Shown one piece after another: positions 1 through 7,749 of a DNA stretch of 9,858 bases; the first letter of the stretch is position 1, and the number at the start of each line of letters is the position of its first letter. The position numbers were made by a program, and so were the translations under genes. The stretch is from Pseudomonadota bacterium. Lineage in GTDB: Bacteria; Pseudomonadota; Alphaproteobacteria; Parvibaculales; Parvibaculaceae. Where the stretch lies: NCBI GenBank assembly GCA_021780275.1, contig JAJXZC010000701.1:1-9858 (forward strand), read 5' to 3'. Under the pieces are notes generated by a model. It made no database searches and was not told the DNA's origin. It worked only from the letters and a program-made list of their open reading frames with translations.

Positions 1-1
1 G

Positions 2-202
2 CGCAAAGTGCCGAACGAGGTTCACAACCGCAATGAGGATGCCGACTGCACGGTGCAGATCGACCCGCTTCTGCACCTGCGCATTCTGCATTCCGAGGTC
101 GATCTGACGACGGCTTTCCGGCAGGGCAAAATGCGCGTCATGGGCGATGTGAGTGCCGCGGTAAGCCTCACTCCCATCGTCGCCAGAAAAAGTCAGGCCT
201 GA
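2..202 (+). CDS. SCP2 sterol-binding-domain protein, 3' end only
   Basis: Only the last 66 codons are in the window; the gene starts before the left edge. The visible part matches the C-terminal half of the SCP2 (sterol carrier protein 2) fold: a beta strand (DCTVQID), a helix, then the hallmark 'AFRQGKMRVMGDVSAAVSLTPIV', where 'GK-rV-GD' leads into the final amphipathic helix. SCP2 domains bind lipids or acyl-CoA in a hydrophobic cavity; in bacteria they occur as small cytosolic proteins or as tails on larger ones, and I cannot tell which this is. An internal GTG at position 8 would give a 64-residue product, but it cuts into the domain and is unlikely to be the true start. The stop codon lies 2 bp before the next gene, so the two are almost certainly cotranscribed. 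Family call is firm; the exact role is unknown. Confidence 0.75.
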   Translation, partial: RKVPNEVHNRNEDADCTVQIDPLLHLRILHSEVDLTTAFRQGKMRVMGDVSAAVSLTPIVARKSQA

Positions 203-204
203 TC

Positions 205-1173
205 TTGTCACTGCGTTCTCCCGCCCCCATCGTCGAAATCCCCGAAAATCCGACGCCGAAAGGTGCAACCGCTTTCTGGATCGAAGCGGGCGACGGTACG
301 CGCCTGCGCGCGCTCACATGGACGCCGGAGGCCGCGGGCATCGCGCGTCCGCGCGGCACGGTTTTTCTCTTCAGCGGTCGTACGGAATTTTCCGAGAAAT
401 ATTTCGAGGTAATCGGCGAGTTGATCGCGCGCGGTTTTGCAGTGGCGACGCTCGACTGGCGAGGGCAGGGGCTTTCGGCGCGTGCGCTGGCCGATCCACG
501 TAAAGGCTATGTCAGGGACTTCACGGAATTCGATGACGATCTTGCGAGTTTCATGGCGAGTGTCTCGGCCGGACTTCCCAAGCCGTGGATCGCGATGGCG
601 CATTCCATGGGCGGCAACATTCTCGTGCGCGGCGCGCATGATCACCCGGAATGGTTTTCCGCTCTGGTGCTTTCCGCGCCCATGCTGGGCCTTCGCCTCG
701 GCAAGGCGAAAGGCTTCATCCGCATGCTGTCCTTCGTCGCCACGCGCTTCGGGTTCGGCGACCGGTATGTGCCGGGCGGCAATGCCAAGGCTGCGCATGA
801 ACTCTCTTTCGAGGACACGGTGCTGACGCATGACGCGCGGCGCTATGCGATCTATCAGGCGCTGACGCGGAAGGAACCGAAGCTCCGTCTCGGCTCTGCG
901 ACATTCGGCTGGCTCGCCGCCTCTTTCCGTTCCATCGAACAGATCGTGACGCCTGCCTGGCTCGGCGCGATCAAGGTTCCGGTTCTGATTTCGGTGGCGG
1001 GGCACGATCAGTTGATCGAGCGGTCATCGCTCGAAGCGGCGGCGAAGATGCTGCCCAAGGCCGAACTTGTTGCCGTGGAAGGCGCGGATCATGAAGTGCT
1101 GATCGAGACGGACGAGTTGAGGGCGCAGTTCTGGCGCGCCTTCGACGGCTTTATGGGCCGTCACTCAGGCTGA
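205..1173 (+). CDS. alpha/beta hydrolase, lysophospholipase (PldB)-like
   Basis: A 322-residue serine hydrolase of the alpha/beta-hydrolase fold (COG2267-like, monoacylglycerol lipase/lysophospholipase group). Visible elements are the oxyanion-strand region 'FLFSGRTEFSEKY' (residues 54-66), 'LDWRGQGLS' (83-91), the nucleophile elbow 'AHSMGG' with Ser134, the acid Asp268 in 'AGHDQ', and the base His296 in 'GADHE'. The complete triad suggests an active enzyme, probably hydrolysing an acyl-glycerol or lysophospholipid ester; the actual substrate cannot be read from sequence. No signal peptide is evident, so it is likely cytosolic or peripheral. Start: TTG at 205, just 2 bp after the SCP2 stop, with no upstream alternative; the first in-frame ATG falls far inside the fold. 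This spacing suggests translational coupling to the lipid-binding SCP2 gene, which fits a lipid substrate. The 3' end overlaps convergent hisN by 9 bp. Confidence 0.85.
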   Translation: MSLRSPAPIVEIPENPTPKGATAFWIEAGDGTRLRALTWTPEAAGIARPRGTVFLFSGRTEFSEKYFEVIGELIARGFAVATLDWRGQGLSARALADPRKGYVRDFTEFDDDLASFMASVSAGLPKPWIAMAHSMGGNILVRGAHDHPEWFSALVLSAPMLGLRLGKAKGFIRMLSFVATRFGFGDRYVPGGNAKAAHELSFEDTVLTHDARRYAIYQALTRKEPKLRLGSATFGWLAASFRSIEQIVTPAWLGAIKVPVLISVAGHDQLIERSSLEAAAKMLPKAELVAVEGADHEVLIETDELRAQFWRAFDGFMGRHSG

Positions 1174-1974
1174 CGGAACTTTCGACAGGATTTCGAGTGC
1201 CGCAGCATGGAGTTCCGGCGTCGCTGCGGCGACGACAGAGCCACCCATTTGGGGATCGCCGCCGGTCCAGCTCGTCATGATCCCGCCCGCATGTTCGATC
1301 ACGGGTATCAGCGCCTGAACGTCATAGGGCTGGAGGCTCGACTCGATGACGAGGTCGAGCGTGCCCGCCGCCAGCAGGCAGTAGAAATAGCAGTCGCCGC
1401 CAAAGCGACGGAGCCGCACCTTGCCGCTGATCTCGCGGAAGGCGGCCCTGGCGGCCTCGTCCCTGAACATGGCGGGATCGGTATTGCCGAGCAGCGCGTC
1501 TTCGAGCTTCGTGCAGCCGCTGGTCTTCAGGATGCGGTGCTCGTGGCGGCTGATGAGTTCCGAACCGCCCGGACGGCCGAGAAAGCGCTCGCCGATATAG
1601 GGCTGATCCATCAACCCGATGACGGGCTTCGTGCCATCATTGAGCGCGATGAGCGTTCCCCAGAGCGGCACGCCGGAAATGAACGAGCGCGTGCCGTCGA
1701 TCGGGTCGATGACCCAGGTGAGCGGGCTCGTGCCTTCTTCCTTGCCGTGCTCCTCGCCGTAAATGCCGTGATCTGGATAATGACTCTTGATGAGCGCGCG
1801 GATCGCCTGCTCTGCATCGCGGTCCGCCGCCGTAACCGGATCGAAGACGAATTCCCCGCGCTTGTTGTCGACCGAAAGGCCGGAGCGGAAATGCGGCAGC
1901 GTGACTTTCGCAGCGGCATCCGCGAGATGCTGTGCGAAGGTCGAGAGTTCGTCGATTTCGGAAGGGGAAAGCAT
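1165..1974 (-). CDS. hisN: histidinol-phosphatase, inositol-monophosphatase family (HisN type)
   Basis: A 269-residue Mg2+-dependent phosphatase of the inositol monophosphatase superfamily. Metal-site motifs are all present: 'GEEHG' (residues 73-77), 'DPIDGTRSF' (90-98, Asp90 and Asp93), and the late Asp218 in 'QPYDVQALIPVIEHAGG'. The last motif, with Pro-Tyr-Asp and 'ALIPVIE' rather than the 'WD-AA' of general inositol phosphatases, is typical of HisN, which removes phosphate from L-histidinol phosphate in the penultimate step of histidine synthesis in many alphaproteobacteria. Length is normal for the family. It stands alone, not in a his cluster, as is common for hisN. ATG at 1974 has a modest purine-rich stretch (AAAGAG) about 7 nt upstream. 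A plausible promoter and a palindromic repeat lie just upstream. An inositol- or other sugar-phosphatase function remains possible but is less likely. Confidence 0.85.
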   Translation of the reverse strand: MLSPSEIDELSTFAQHLADAAAKVTLPHFRSGLSVDNKRGEFVFDPVTAADRDAEQAIRALIKSHYPDHGIYGEEHGKEEGTSPLTWVIDPIDGTRSFISGVPLWGTLIALNDGTKPVIGLMDQPYIGERFLGRPGGSELISRHEHRILKTSGCTKLEDALLGNTDPAMFRDEAARAAFREISGKVRLRRFGGDCYFYCLLAAGTLDLVIESSLQPYDVQALIPVIEHAGGIMTSWTGGDPQMGGSVVAAATPELHAAALEILSKVPSA

Positions 1975-2000
1975 GGACGGCTCTTTGCTATGGGCAGAAG

Positions 2001-2029
2001 CTTATACCGCGTTTTGCGGCCGGTCAGAA
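2001..2029 (-). promoter_or_regulatory. possible hisN promoter
   Basis: On the minus strand, TTCTGA (2029-2024) and TATAAG (2006-2001) are separated by 17 bp. The -10 matches TATAAT at 5 of 6 positions; the -35 matches TTGACA at only 3 of 6. Transcription would begin around 1994, leaving a leader of about 20 nt before the hisN ATG. The palindromic repeat copy at 2033-2063 ends 3 bp upstream of the -35. Spacing and position are good, sequence match moderate. Confidence 0.35.
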
Positions 2030-2032
2030 GGA

Positions 2033-2063
2033 AGATGGATGCCGGATCAGGTCCGGCATGACG
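2033..2063 (-). repeat. 31-bp palindromic repeat, copy A
   Basis: Read on the minus strand, this unit is CGTCA, then a 7-bp arm TGCCGGA, a 5-nt loop CCTGA, the matching arm TCCGGCA, then TCCATCT. The stem can be extended by one A-T pair. It is a second, oppositely oriented copy of the unit at 2097-2127. Such short GC-rich palindromes around 'CCGGACYTGATCCGG' are widespread between genes in alphaproteobacterial genomes and behave like REP-type elements. Here it sits directly upstream of the hisN promoter. The structure is read directly; family membership is from general knowledge. Confidence 0.75.
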
Positions 2064-2096
2064 AGGTGATGGGGGACGCGCTCGCCAAACAACAAC

Positions 2097-2127
2097 CGTC
2101 ACCCCGGACTTGATCCGGGGTCCATCT
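2097..2127 (+). repeat. 31-bp palindromic repeat, copy B
   Basis: Same unit as 2033-2063 but in the opposite orientation: CGTCA, arm CCCCGGA, loop CTTGA, arm TCCGGGG, TCCATCT. It begins 10 bp beyond the amidohydrolase stop codon (2138-2140). On the minus strand the hairpin is followed by a T-rich run (TTGTTGTTT) starting about 6 nt after the stem, so it might also act as a weak terminator or 3'-end stabiliser for the amidohydrolase transcript. The two copies are separated by 33 bp and could pair with each other as a long hairpin. Confidence 0.75.
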
Positions 2128-2137
2128 CGTCGCGCGG

Positions 2138-3145
2138 CTAACCCAGCCGGTAAACGCGCTTCGCCGTGTCGTGGAAGAGGGCGGCCTTCTCCCCGGCGTC
2201 GAATCCCCTGGCGATCTTCTTGAAGGCGTTCCAGAGAACGGGTGCGGAGCAGGAAAGCTTGTCGACAGGAAAGTTGCTTTCGAACATGCAGCGGTCGGGG
2301 CCGAAAGCGTCGATCGTGTGGAGGAAGTAGTCCTGGGTCGCGGCGACGAGTTCGTCGGATGTCGGCGGTATGTCGCGTTTGTGCCAGTCGAAGCCGTTCA
2401 CCGCCATGTTGATGCCGCCGATCTTCGCCACGACATTCGGACATTCCGAAAGCTCGACGATGTCCGTCATCCATTGCGCGAAGATCTCGGACCGCCGGCC
2501 CGCATGCTTGCCGATACCGAGCGGACCGCCAAAATGATCGAGGATGATCGGCGTTTCCGGGAAGGCGCGGGCAAGATCGGTCAGTTCGGATATCTGGTGA
2601 TGATAGAGCCAGGCGTCGAAGCTGAGGCCGTATTTTGCCAGCCGCGCGAAACCCTCACGGAATTTCGGCATGCCGAAAAGCCCCGGGGGCGGGTTGGTAT
2701 GCGTCGGGCGAACTTCCGGGCTGTCGTCGAAGGCGGAGGCGTGGCGGATGCCGCGAAAGCGGTGCGGCGCGGCGGCGATATGAGCTTCGAGCACCTCGTC
2801 CACGGCAGCGCCGAGCGCGAGGTCGGCGAAGCTGACGATGCCCGCACAGGCGCGCATCTTGCCATAAAGGCCGCTCGCCGATTGCGCCGCGATGCCGTTG
2901 ACGAATTCCGTCTCGCCGACGGGCTTCAGATGTTCCGGCCCTTCGGCGCGGTACATGGCCGTGCATTCGACGAAAACGGTGGCGACGATATTGTGGCCCG
3001 TGTTCTGCGTATCCGCGTTCAGCTCGTCCAGCATGTAGCGCGAGCCGGGAAAGTCCCAGAGATGGTGGTGCGGGTCGATGATCGGCAGATCGGGCTCGAT
3101 GATCTCTTCGCGGACCTTCTCCAGCCATTCGTCGTTGGTCGCCAT
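2138..3145 (-). CDS. amidohydrolase family protein (COG3618, TIM-barrel metal-dependent hydrolase)
   Basis: A 335-residue protein of the Amidohydrolase_2 branch of the amidohydrolase superfamily. It carries the first metal motif 'IDPHHHLW' (His26 and His28), a mid-barrel His in 'WLYHHQ' (182/183), 'ILDHFGGP' (His204 after strand 6), and the strand-8 segment 'CMFESNFPVDK' (286-296). Relatives hydrolyse lactones or decarboxylate/hydrolyse small carboxylated rings in catabolism (for example lactonases and 2-pyrone-4,6-dicarboxylate lactonase), but the substrate here cannot be predicted. The strand-8 position usually held by an Asp in 'GSDWP' relatives is Asn291 here. No signal peptide, so cytosolic. 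The ATG at 3145 is preceded by a strong Shine-Dalgarno (AGGGAGGAG) about 4 nt upstream, supporting both the start and good expression. It lies downstream of typA, but an intrinsic terminator separates them, so it is probably transcribed alone. Confidence 0.8.
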   Translation of the reverse strand: MATNDEWLEKVREEIIEPDLPIIDPHHHLWDFPGSRYMLDELNADTQNTGHNIVATVFVECTAMYRAEGPEHLKPVGETEFVNGIAAQSASGLYGKMRACAGIVSFADLALGAAVDEVLEAHIAAAPHRFRGIRHASAFDDSPEVRPTHTNPPPGLFGMPKFREGFARLAKYGLSFDAWLYHHQISELTDLARAFPETPIILDHFGGPLGIGKHAGRRSEIFAQWMTDIVELSECPNVVAKIGGINMAVNGFDWHKRDIPPTSDELVAATQDYFLHTIDAFGPDRCMFESNFPVDKLSCSAPVLWNAFKKIARGFDAGEKAALFHDTAKRVYRLG

Positions 3146-3210
3146 GGTCTCCTCCCTGTTGTTTTGGGAAAGAGTGGCATTGGCTCTGCGGCGACATAAC
3201 CATGCGCCAA

Positions 3211-3244
3211 ACGAAAAGGCCGCGTCCCGAGGGGCGCGGCCTTT
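3211..3244 (-). terminator. intrinsic terminator of typA
   Basis: A perfect 10-bp stem pairs 3215-3224 (AAAGGCCGCG) with 3235-3244 (CGCGGCCTTT), with a 10-nt loop that can partly pair (CCC with GGG). On the minus strand the stem runs into TTTTCGTTT. It begins about 26 nt past the typA stop codon and lies upstream of the amidohydrolase start, so it ends typA transcription. Confidence 0.8.
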
Positions 3245-3269
3245 GCTATCATGTGGAAGCAGCGAGGCT

Positions 3270-5120
<1,851 letters not shown>

Positions 5121-5192
5121 GAATTACCGCCGGGTGTTTTCGGGGCCCGGCCGGACGGATGATCGCGCACGGGGGCAGCCAAATCTGGCCGC

Positions 5193-5222
5193 CTTATAGC
5201 CCGGCGAGGGGCCTCGCGACAA
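5193..5222 (-). promoter_or_regulatory. probable typA promoter
   Basis: On the minus strand, TTGTCG (5222-5217) and TATAAG (5198-5193) are separated by 18 bp. The -10 matches TATAAT at 5 of 6 positions and the -35 matches TTGACA at 4 of 6. Start of transcription would be near 5186, giving a leader of roughly 65 nt before the typA ATG. The spacer contains an inverted repeat, CGAGG-2-CCTCG (5205-5216). The rest of the 5121-5375 gap holds this promoter, the terminator at 5244-5281, and a 9-bp direct repeat (TGGTTGATC at 5329 and 5340) of no obvious meaning. Confidence 0.5.
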
Positions 5223-5243
5223 GGATTCCTTCGCATTTGCGGC

Positions 5244-5281
5244 AAAACGGGCCCGGCCGCATCATTTCGCAGCCGGACCCG
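5244..5281 (-). terminator. intrinsic terminator of the plcP-agt operon
   Basis: A 10-bp stem (5272-5281 with 5248-5257; one G-U wobble on the RNA) and a 14-nt loop are followed on the minus strand by TTTT (5247-5244). It lies about 95 nt beyond the glycosyltransferase stop and just upstream of the typA -35, so it insulates typA from the lipid operon. It also defines a trailing untranslated region of about 95 nt for that operon. Confidence 0.65.
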
Positions 5282-5375
5282 CTCCCGTCAGCCTTCAGCC
5301 TTCTGGCGGTCCAATGTGGCCTTCATGATGGTTGATCCGTGGTTGATCATGGCCCCGATCGGCCCCCCGCCGGGC

Positions 5376-6536
5376 TTATTGACACGCGGCTGCTTCGGTC
5401 TCGTCCGTCGAGGCGGCGGCTTCGGGAACTTCCGCGAGTGCCAGATTGCAGAGGAACTGCCGGGTGCAGGCCTCCCACGAGAAATTCATTGCAAACGCGC
5501 GGCAGGCGGCGGGGGCTATTCCCAGCGCCTTGCGGCAGGCGGCGCCCAGATCATTGTCGAGGACGCCGACCGGCGCGTCGCCGATGACGTCGAGCGGCCC
5601 CTGCACCGGATAGGCCGCGACAGGTGTGCCCGACGCCAGCGCCTCGATGAGGACGAGGCCGAACGTGTCGGTCTTGCTCGGGAAGACGAAGCAATCCGCC
5701 GCTGCATAGGCCTTGGCGAGTTCTTCGCCGAAGAGGGCGCCGGCGAAATGCACGTCCGGATGGTGCTTGCGCAGCGCGTCGAGCCGGGGGCCGTCGCCGA
5801 CCACCATTTTCGAGCCCGGCAGGTCGAGATCGAGAAAGGCCTCGATGTTCTTTTCGACGGCGACCCGCCCGACATAGAGATAGACCGGACGCGGAAGGTC
5901 CAGATAGTGCTCGCCGGCGAGTTTTGGCCGGGGGCGGAAAAGCTCCGTGTCGACACCACGCGACCAGATGACCGGCTTGCCGAAGCCGCGACCCTCCAGT
6001 TCGGCCTGAAGCGATGGTGTGGCCACCATCACGCTTGTCGCCCTGGCGTGGAACCAGCGCAGGAAGGCGTAGCTCCAGCTGAGCGGAAAGCCGGTTCGCG
6101 CATAAAGATATTCGCCGAAGCGCGTGTGGAACGACGTCGAGAAGGGAAGGCCGCGCTTTACGCAGTAATTGCGCGCTGCAAGGCCGAGCGGTCCCTCGGT
6201 GGCGATATGAATGGCATTGGGGTTCGCCTCCTCGATGAGCCGCGCGAGGCGGCGCGCGGGAAAGAGCGCGAGGCGGATTTCCGGATAGCTCGGCATCGGA
6301 AGGGTAGGGAAGCGGTCGGGCGTGATCGAGATGACCTCATGCCCCATCAATTCGAGATTGCGCTTCAATTCGCCCAGCGTGCGGACGACGCCGTTCACCT
6401 GCGGCGGCGCGGCGTCGGAAACGATGACGAGTTTCAGTTTCGCGGCGTCGCGTCCGAGTGCTGGGTCGGAGACGCGATAGGCCTTGCGCGACCGGAGGGA
6501 CCGCTTCAATTCGGCGATGGTGCCGTAGGACCGCAT
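5376..6536 (-). CDS. agt: GT4-family glycosyltransferase, Agt-like (probable diacylglycerol glycosyltransferase)
   Basis: A 386-residue GT-B-fold retaining glycosyltransferase. The N-terminal acceptor domain has 'PPQVNGVVRTL' (44-54), 'EGPLGLAAR' (114-122) and 'SFHTRFGEYL' (135-144). The C-terminal donor domain has 'SRGVDTELF' (192-200), 'YVGRVAVEKN' (221-230), 'VGDGP' (246-250) and 'PSKTDTFGLVLIEALASG' (286-303). In the last motif the usual E-x7-E is D290-x7-E298, as seen in lipid-glycosylating relatives such as SqdX. Known Agt enzymes of Agrobacterium and marine alphaproteobacteria transfer glucose or glucuronate from UDP-sugar to diacylglycerol at the inner membrane during phosphate starvation. 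The neighbouring plcP is what makes Agt more likely than a generic mannosyltransferase. The ATG overlaps the plcP stop by one base (TGATG), implying coupled translation. About 34 residues precede the first conserved strand, so the start could be slightly further in. Fold is certain; donor and acceptor are inferred from context. Confidence 0.7.
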   Translation of the reverse strand: MRSYGTIAELKRSLRSRKAYRVSDPALGRDAAKLKLVIVSDAAPPQVNGVVRTLGELKRNLELMGHEVISITPDRFPTLPMPSYPEIRLALFPARRLARLIEEANPNAIHIATEGPLGLAARNYCVKRGLPFSTSFHTRFGEYLYARTGFPLSWSYAFLRWFHARATSVMVATPSLQAELEGRGFGKPVIWSRGVDTELFRPRPKLAGEHYLDLPRPVYLYVGRVAVEKNIEAFLDLDLPGSKMVVGDGPRLDALRKHHPDVHFAGALFGEELAKAYAAADCFVFPSKTDTFGLVLIEALASGTPVAAYPVQGPLDVIGDAPVGVLDNDLGAACRKALGIAPAACRAFAMNFSWEACTRQFLCNLALAEVPEAAASTDETEAAACQ

Positions 6537-7453
6537 CAGGCCGCGTTCAACACGGCGGAAGCGTCGTCGTCGACTTCCGTTTCATGCGCCGCGCCGCCAT
6601 CCTGCTCCCAGGAGAAGCGGTGCCAGGTAACGATGCTCAGAATGCCTTCGTCATCCTCGGTGAGCGCGGTGCAGCTTTCGACCCAGTCGCCGTCGTTGCA
6701 ATAGAGCACGCCGTCCATTTCCCGGATTTCGGCATGGTGGATGTGGCCGCAGATCACACCATCGACGCCGCGCTCGCGGGCCGAGCGCGCGACCGCGACT
6801 TCGTAGCTCGAAATATATTCAACCGCGTTCTTGACCCGGTGTTTCAGATAGGACGAGAGCGACCAGTAGGGCAGGCCGAAAACGCGGCGGATTTCGTGTA
6901 GCCAGTTGTTGAGCGCCAGCGCAGCGCCATAGGCGCGGTCGCCCAGATGGGCGAGCCATTTGGCATATTTGACGACGCTGTCGAACTGATCGCCATGAAT
7001 GACGAGGAAGCGGCGTCCATCCGCCGTCTCGTGGATCATTTCGCCGATGACGTCGACGCCGCCGAAATTGAGGCCCGTATAGTCGCGCAGCGCTTCGTCG
7101 TGATTGCCCGGCACATAGATCACGCTGGCGCCCTTGCGCGCCTTGCGCAGGATTTCCTGCACCACGGCGTTGTGGGCCGCGGACCAGTACCAGGAGCGCT
7201 TCAGCCGCCAGCCGTCGATGATGTCGCCGACGAGATAGATTGTCTCGGCATCGTTGTGGCGCAGGAAATCGAGCAGCAGGTCGGCCTTGCAGCCGGGCGT
7301 GCCGAGATGGATGTCGGAGAGAAAGAGCGTGCGGTGCTTCTTGCGATGCTTGGGGCGCGGCCCCGTCAGGCGATCGTCAAGACCGCCGCGCCTTGCGCGC
7401 CGGCTCTGGTCGCGCTTGCGGGGAACGCTGGTGTCCGCAGGCAGGTCAGGCAT
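6536..7453 (-). CDS. plcP: PlcP-like metallophosphoesterase (phospholipase C of lipid remodelling)
   Basis: A calcineurin-like phosphoesterase with every metal-binding motif. Numbered from ATG 7453 (305 residues) these are 'SDIHLG' (46-51), 'GDIIDGW' (76-82), 'GNHDE' (116-120), 'HGDQFD' (153-158) and 'GHIHH' (236-240). The surrounding sequence (GCKADLLLDFL, LKRSWYW, FGLPYWS, DGDWVESCTA) resembles Sinorhizobium PlcP, which cleaves phosphatidylcholine to diacylglycerol and phosphocholine under phosphate limitation. Automatic annotation often calls this family UDP-2,3-diacylglucosamine diphosphatase. Start choice: an in-frame ATG at 7576 would give 346 residues but has no Shine-Dalgarno. ATG 7453 has AGAGGG 7 nt upstream and gives a length nearer the family's. 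Residues 11-41 are strikingly basic and precede the catalytic domain. No signal peptide or membrane segment. It is the first gene of an operon with agt. Confidence 0.75.
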   Translation of the reverse strand: MPDLPADTSVPRKRDQSRRARRGGLDDRLTGPRPKHRKKHRTLFLSDIHLGTPGCKADLLLDFLRHNDAETIYLVGDIIDGWRLKRSWYWSAAHNAVVQEILRKARKGASVIYVPGNHDEALRDYTGLNFGGVDVIGEMIHETADGRRFLVIHGDQFDSVVKYAKWLAHLGDRAYGAALALNNWLHEIRRVFGLPYWSLSSYLKHRVKNAVEYISSYEVAVARSARERGVDGVICGHIHHAEIREMDGVLYCNDGDWVESCTALTEDDEGILSIVTWHRFSWEQDGGAAHETEVDDDASAVLNAA

Positions 7454-7704
7454 GAAGGGGCCCTCTTTCGCCGTACCGAAGGCGAGGGTGGTGCTGAGGC
7501 GGTTCCAGGCCGTGTCGAGCAACGTCTTGTCCTTATCGGCTACGTCGACGCGCCACGCCCGGCCAAACGCCGACATTCGACTGCGGACCGGATGCGCCCC
7601 TGGGGCCGGATTTTGCCGGCGCTCGCCAGCTAGACCGTTAGCCGCTATAAGCGGGGCATCTGAACCGCTACTGCCCCATATTCGGTGGTAGTCGACAAGA
7701 TATC

Positions 7705-7733
7705 GTGACGGATTGAAGACGCTTTGATGACAC
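7705..7733 (-). promoter_or_regulatory. candidate Pho box (PhoB site) upstream of plcP
   Basis: Read on the minus strand, three 7-mers stand exactly 11 bp apart: GTGTCAT (7733-7727), GCGTCTT (7722-7716) and CCGTCAC (7711-7705). The 4-bp spacers are AT-rich (CAAA, CAAT). The PhoB consensus is CTGTCAT repeated every 11 bp with AT-rich spacers; the units match it at 6, 4 and 5 of 7 positions. Orientation is toward plcP. A clear -10 at the expected distance is not seen, though AATATG lies further downstream. The stretch from 7454 to 7749 is otherwise non-coding and must hold the divergent promoters of plcP and the lipid kinase. Confidence 0.5.
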
Positions 7734-7749
7734 CTGCGCCGGGGTATCT

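Noticed and set aside
1207..2061. Plus-strand ORF of 284 codons opposite hisN
   Set aside because: The motif-bearing reading frame is on the minus strand; this one has no recognisable domain and would overlap the hydrolase end.
2171..3199. Plus-strand ORF of 342 codons opposite the amidohydrolase
   Set aside because: Shadow of a gene with clear metal-binding motifs and a strong ribosome binding site on the other strand.
5316..6704. Plus-strand ORF of 462 codons opposite the glycosyltransferase and part of plcP
   Set aside because: Antisense shadow: it spans two different real genes and their overlap, and shows no family motifs.
6536..7453. Reading the phosphoesterase as LpxH, UDP-2,3-diacylglucosamine diphosphatase of lipid A synthesis
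   Set aside because: The family is often labelled this way, but its specific sequence blocks and the overlapping Agt-like gene fit PlcP better; no lipid A genes are nearby. Not excluded without a tree.
7694..7700. A fourth Pho-box unit (TCTTGTC on the minus strand) continuing the 11-bp period
   Set aside because: It keeps the spacing but matches the CTGTCAT consensus at only one position, so only three units are claimed.
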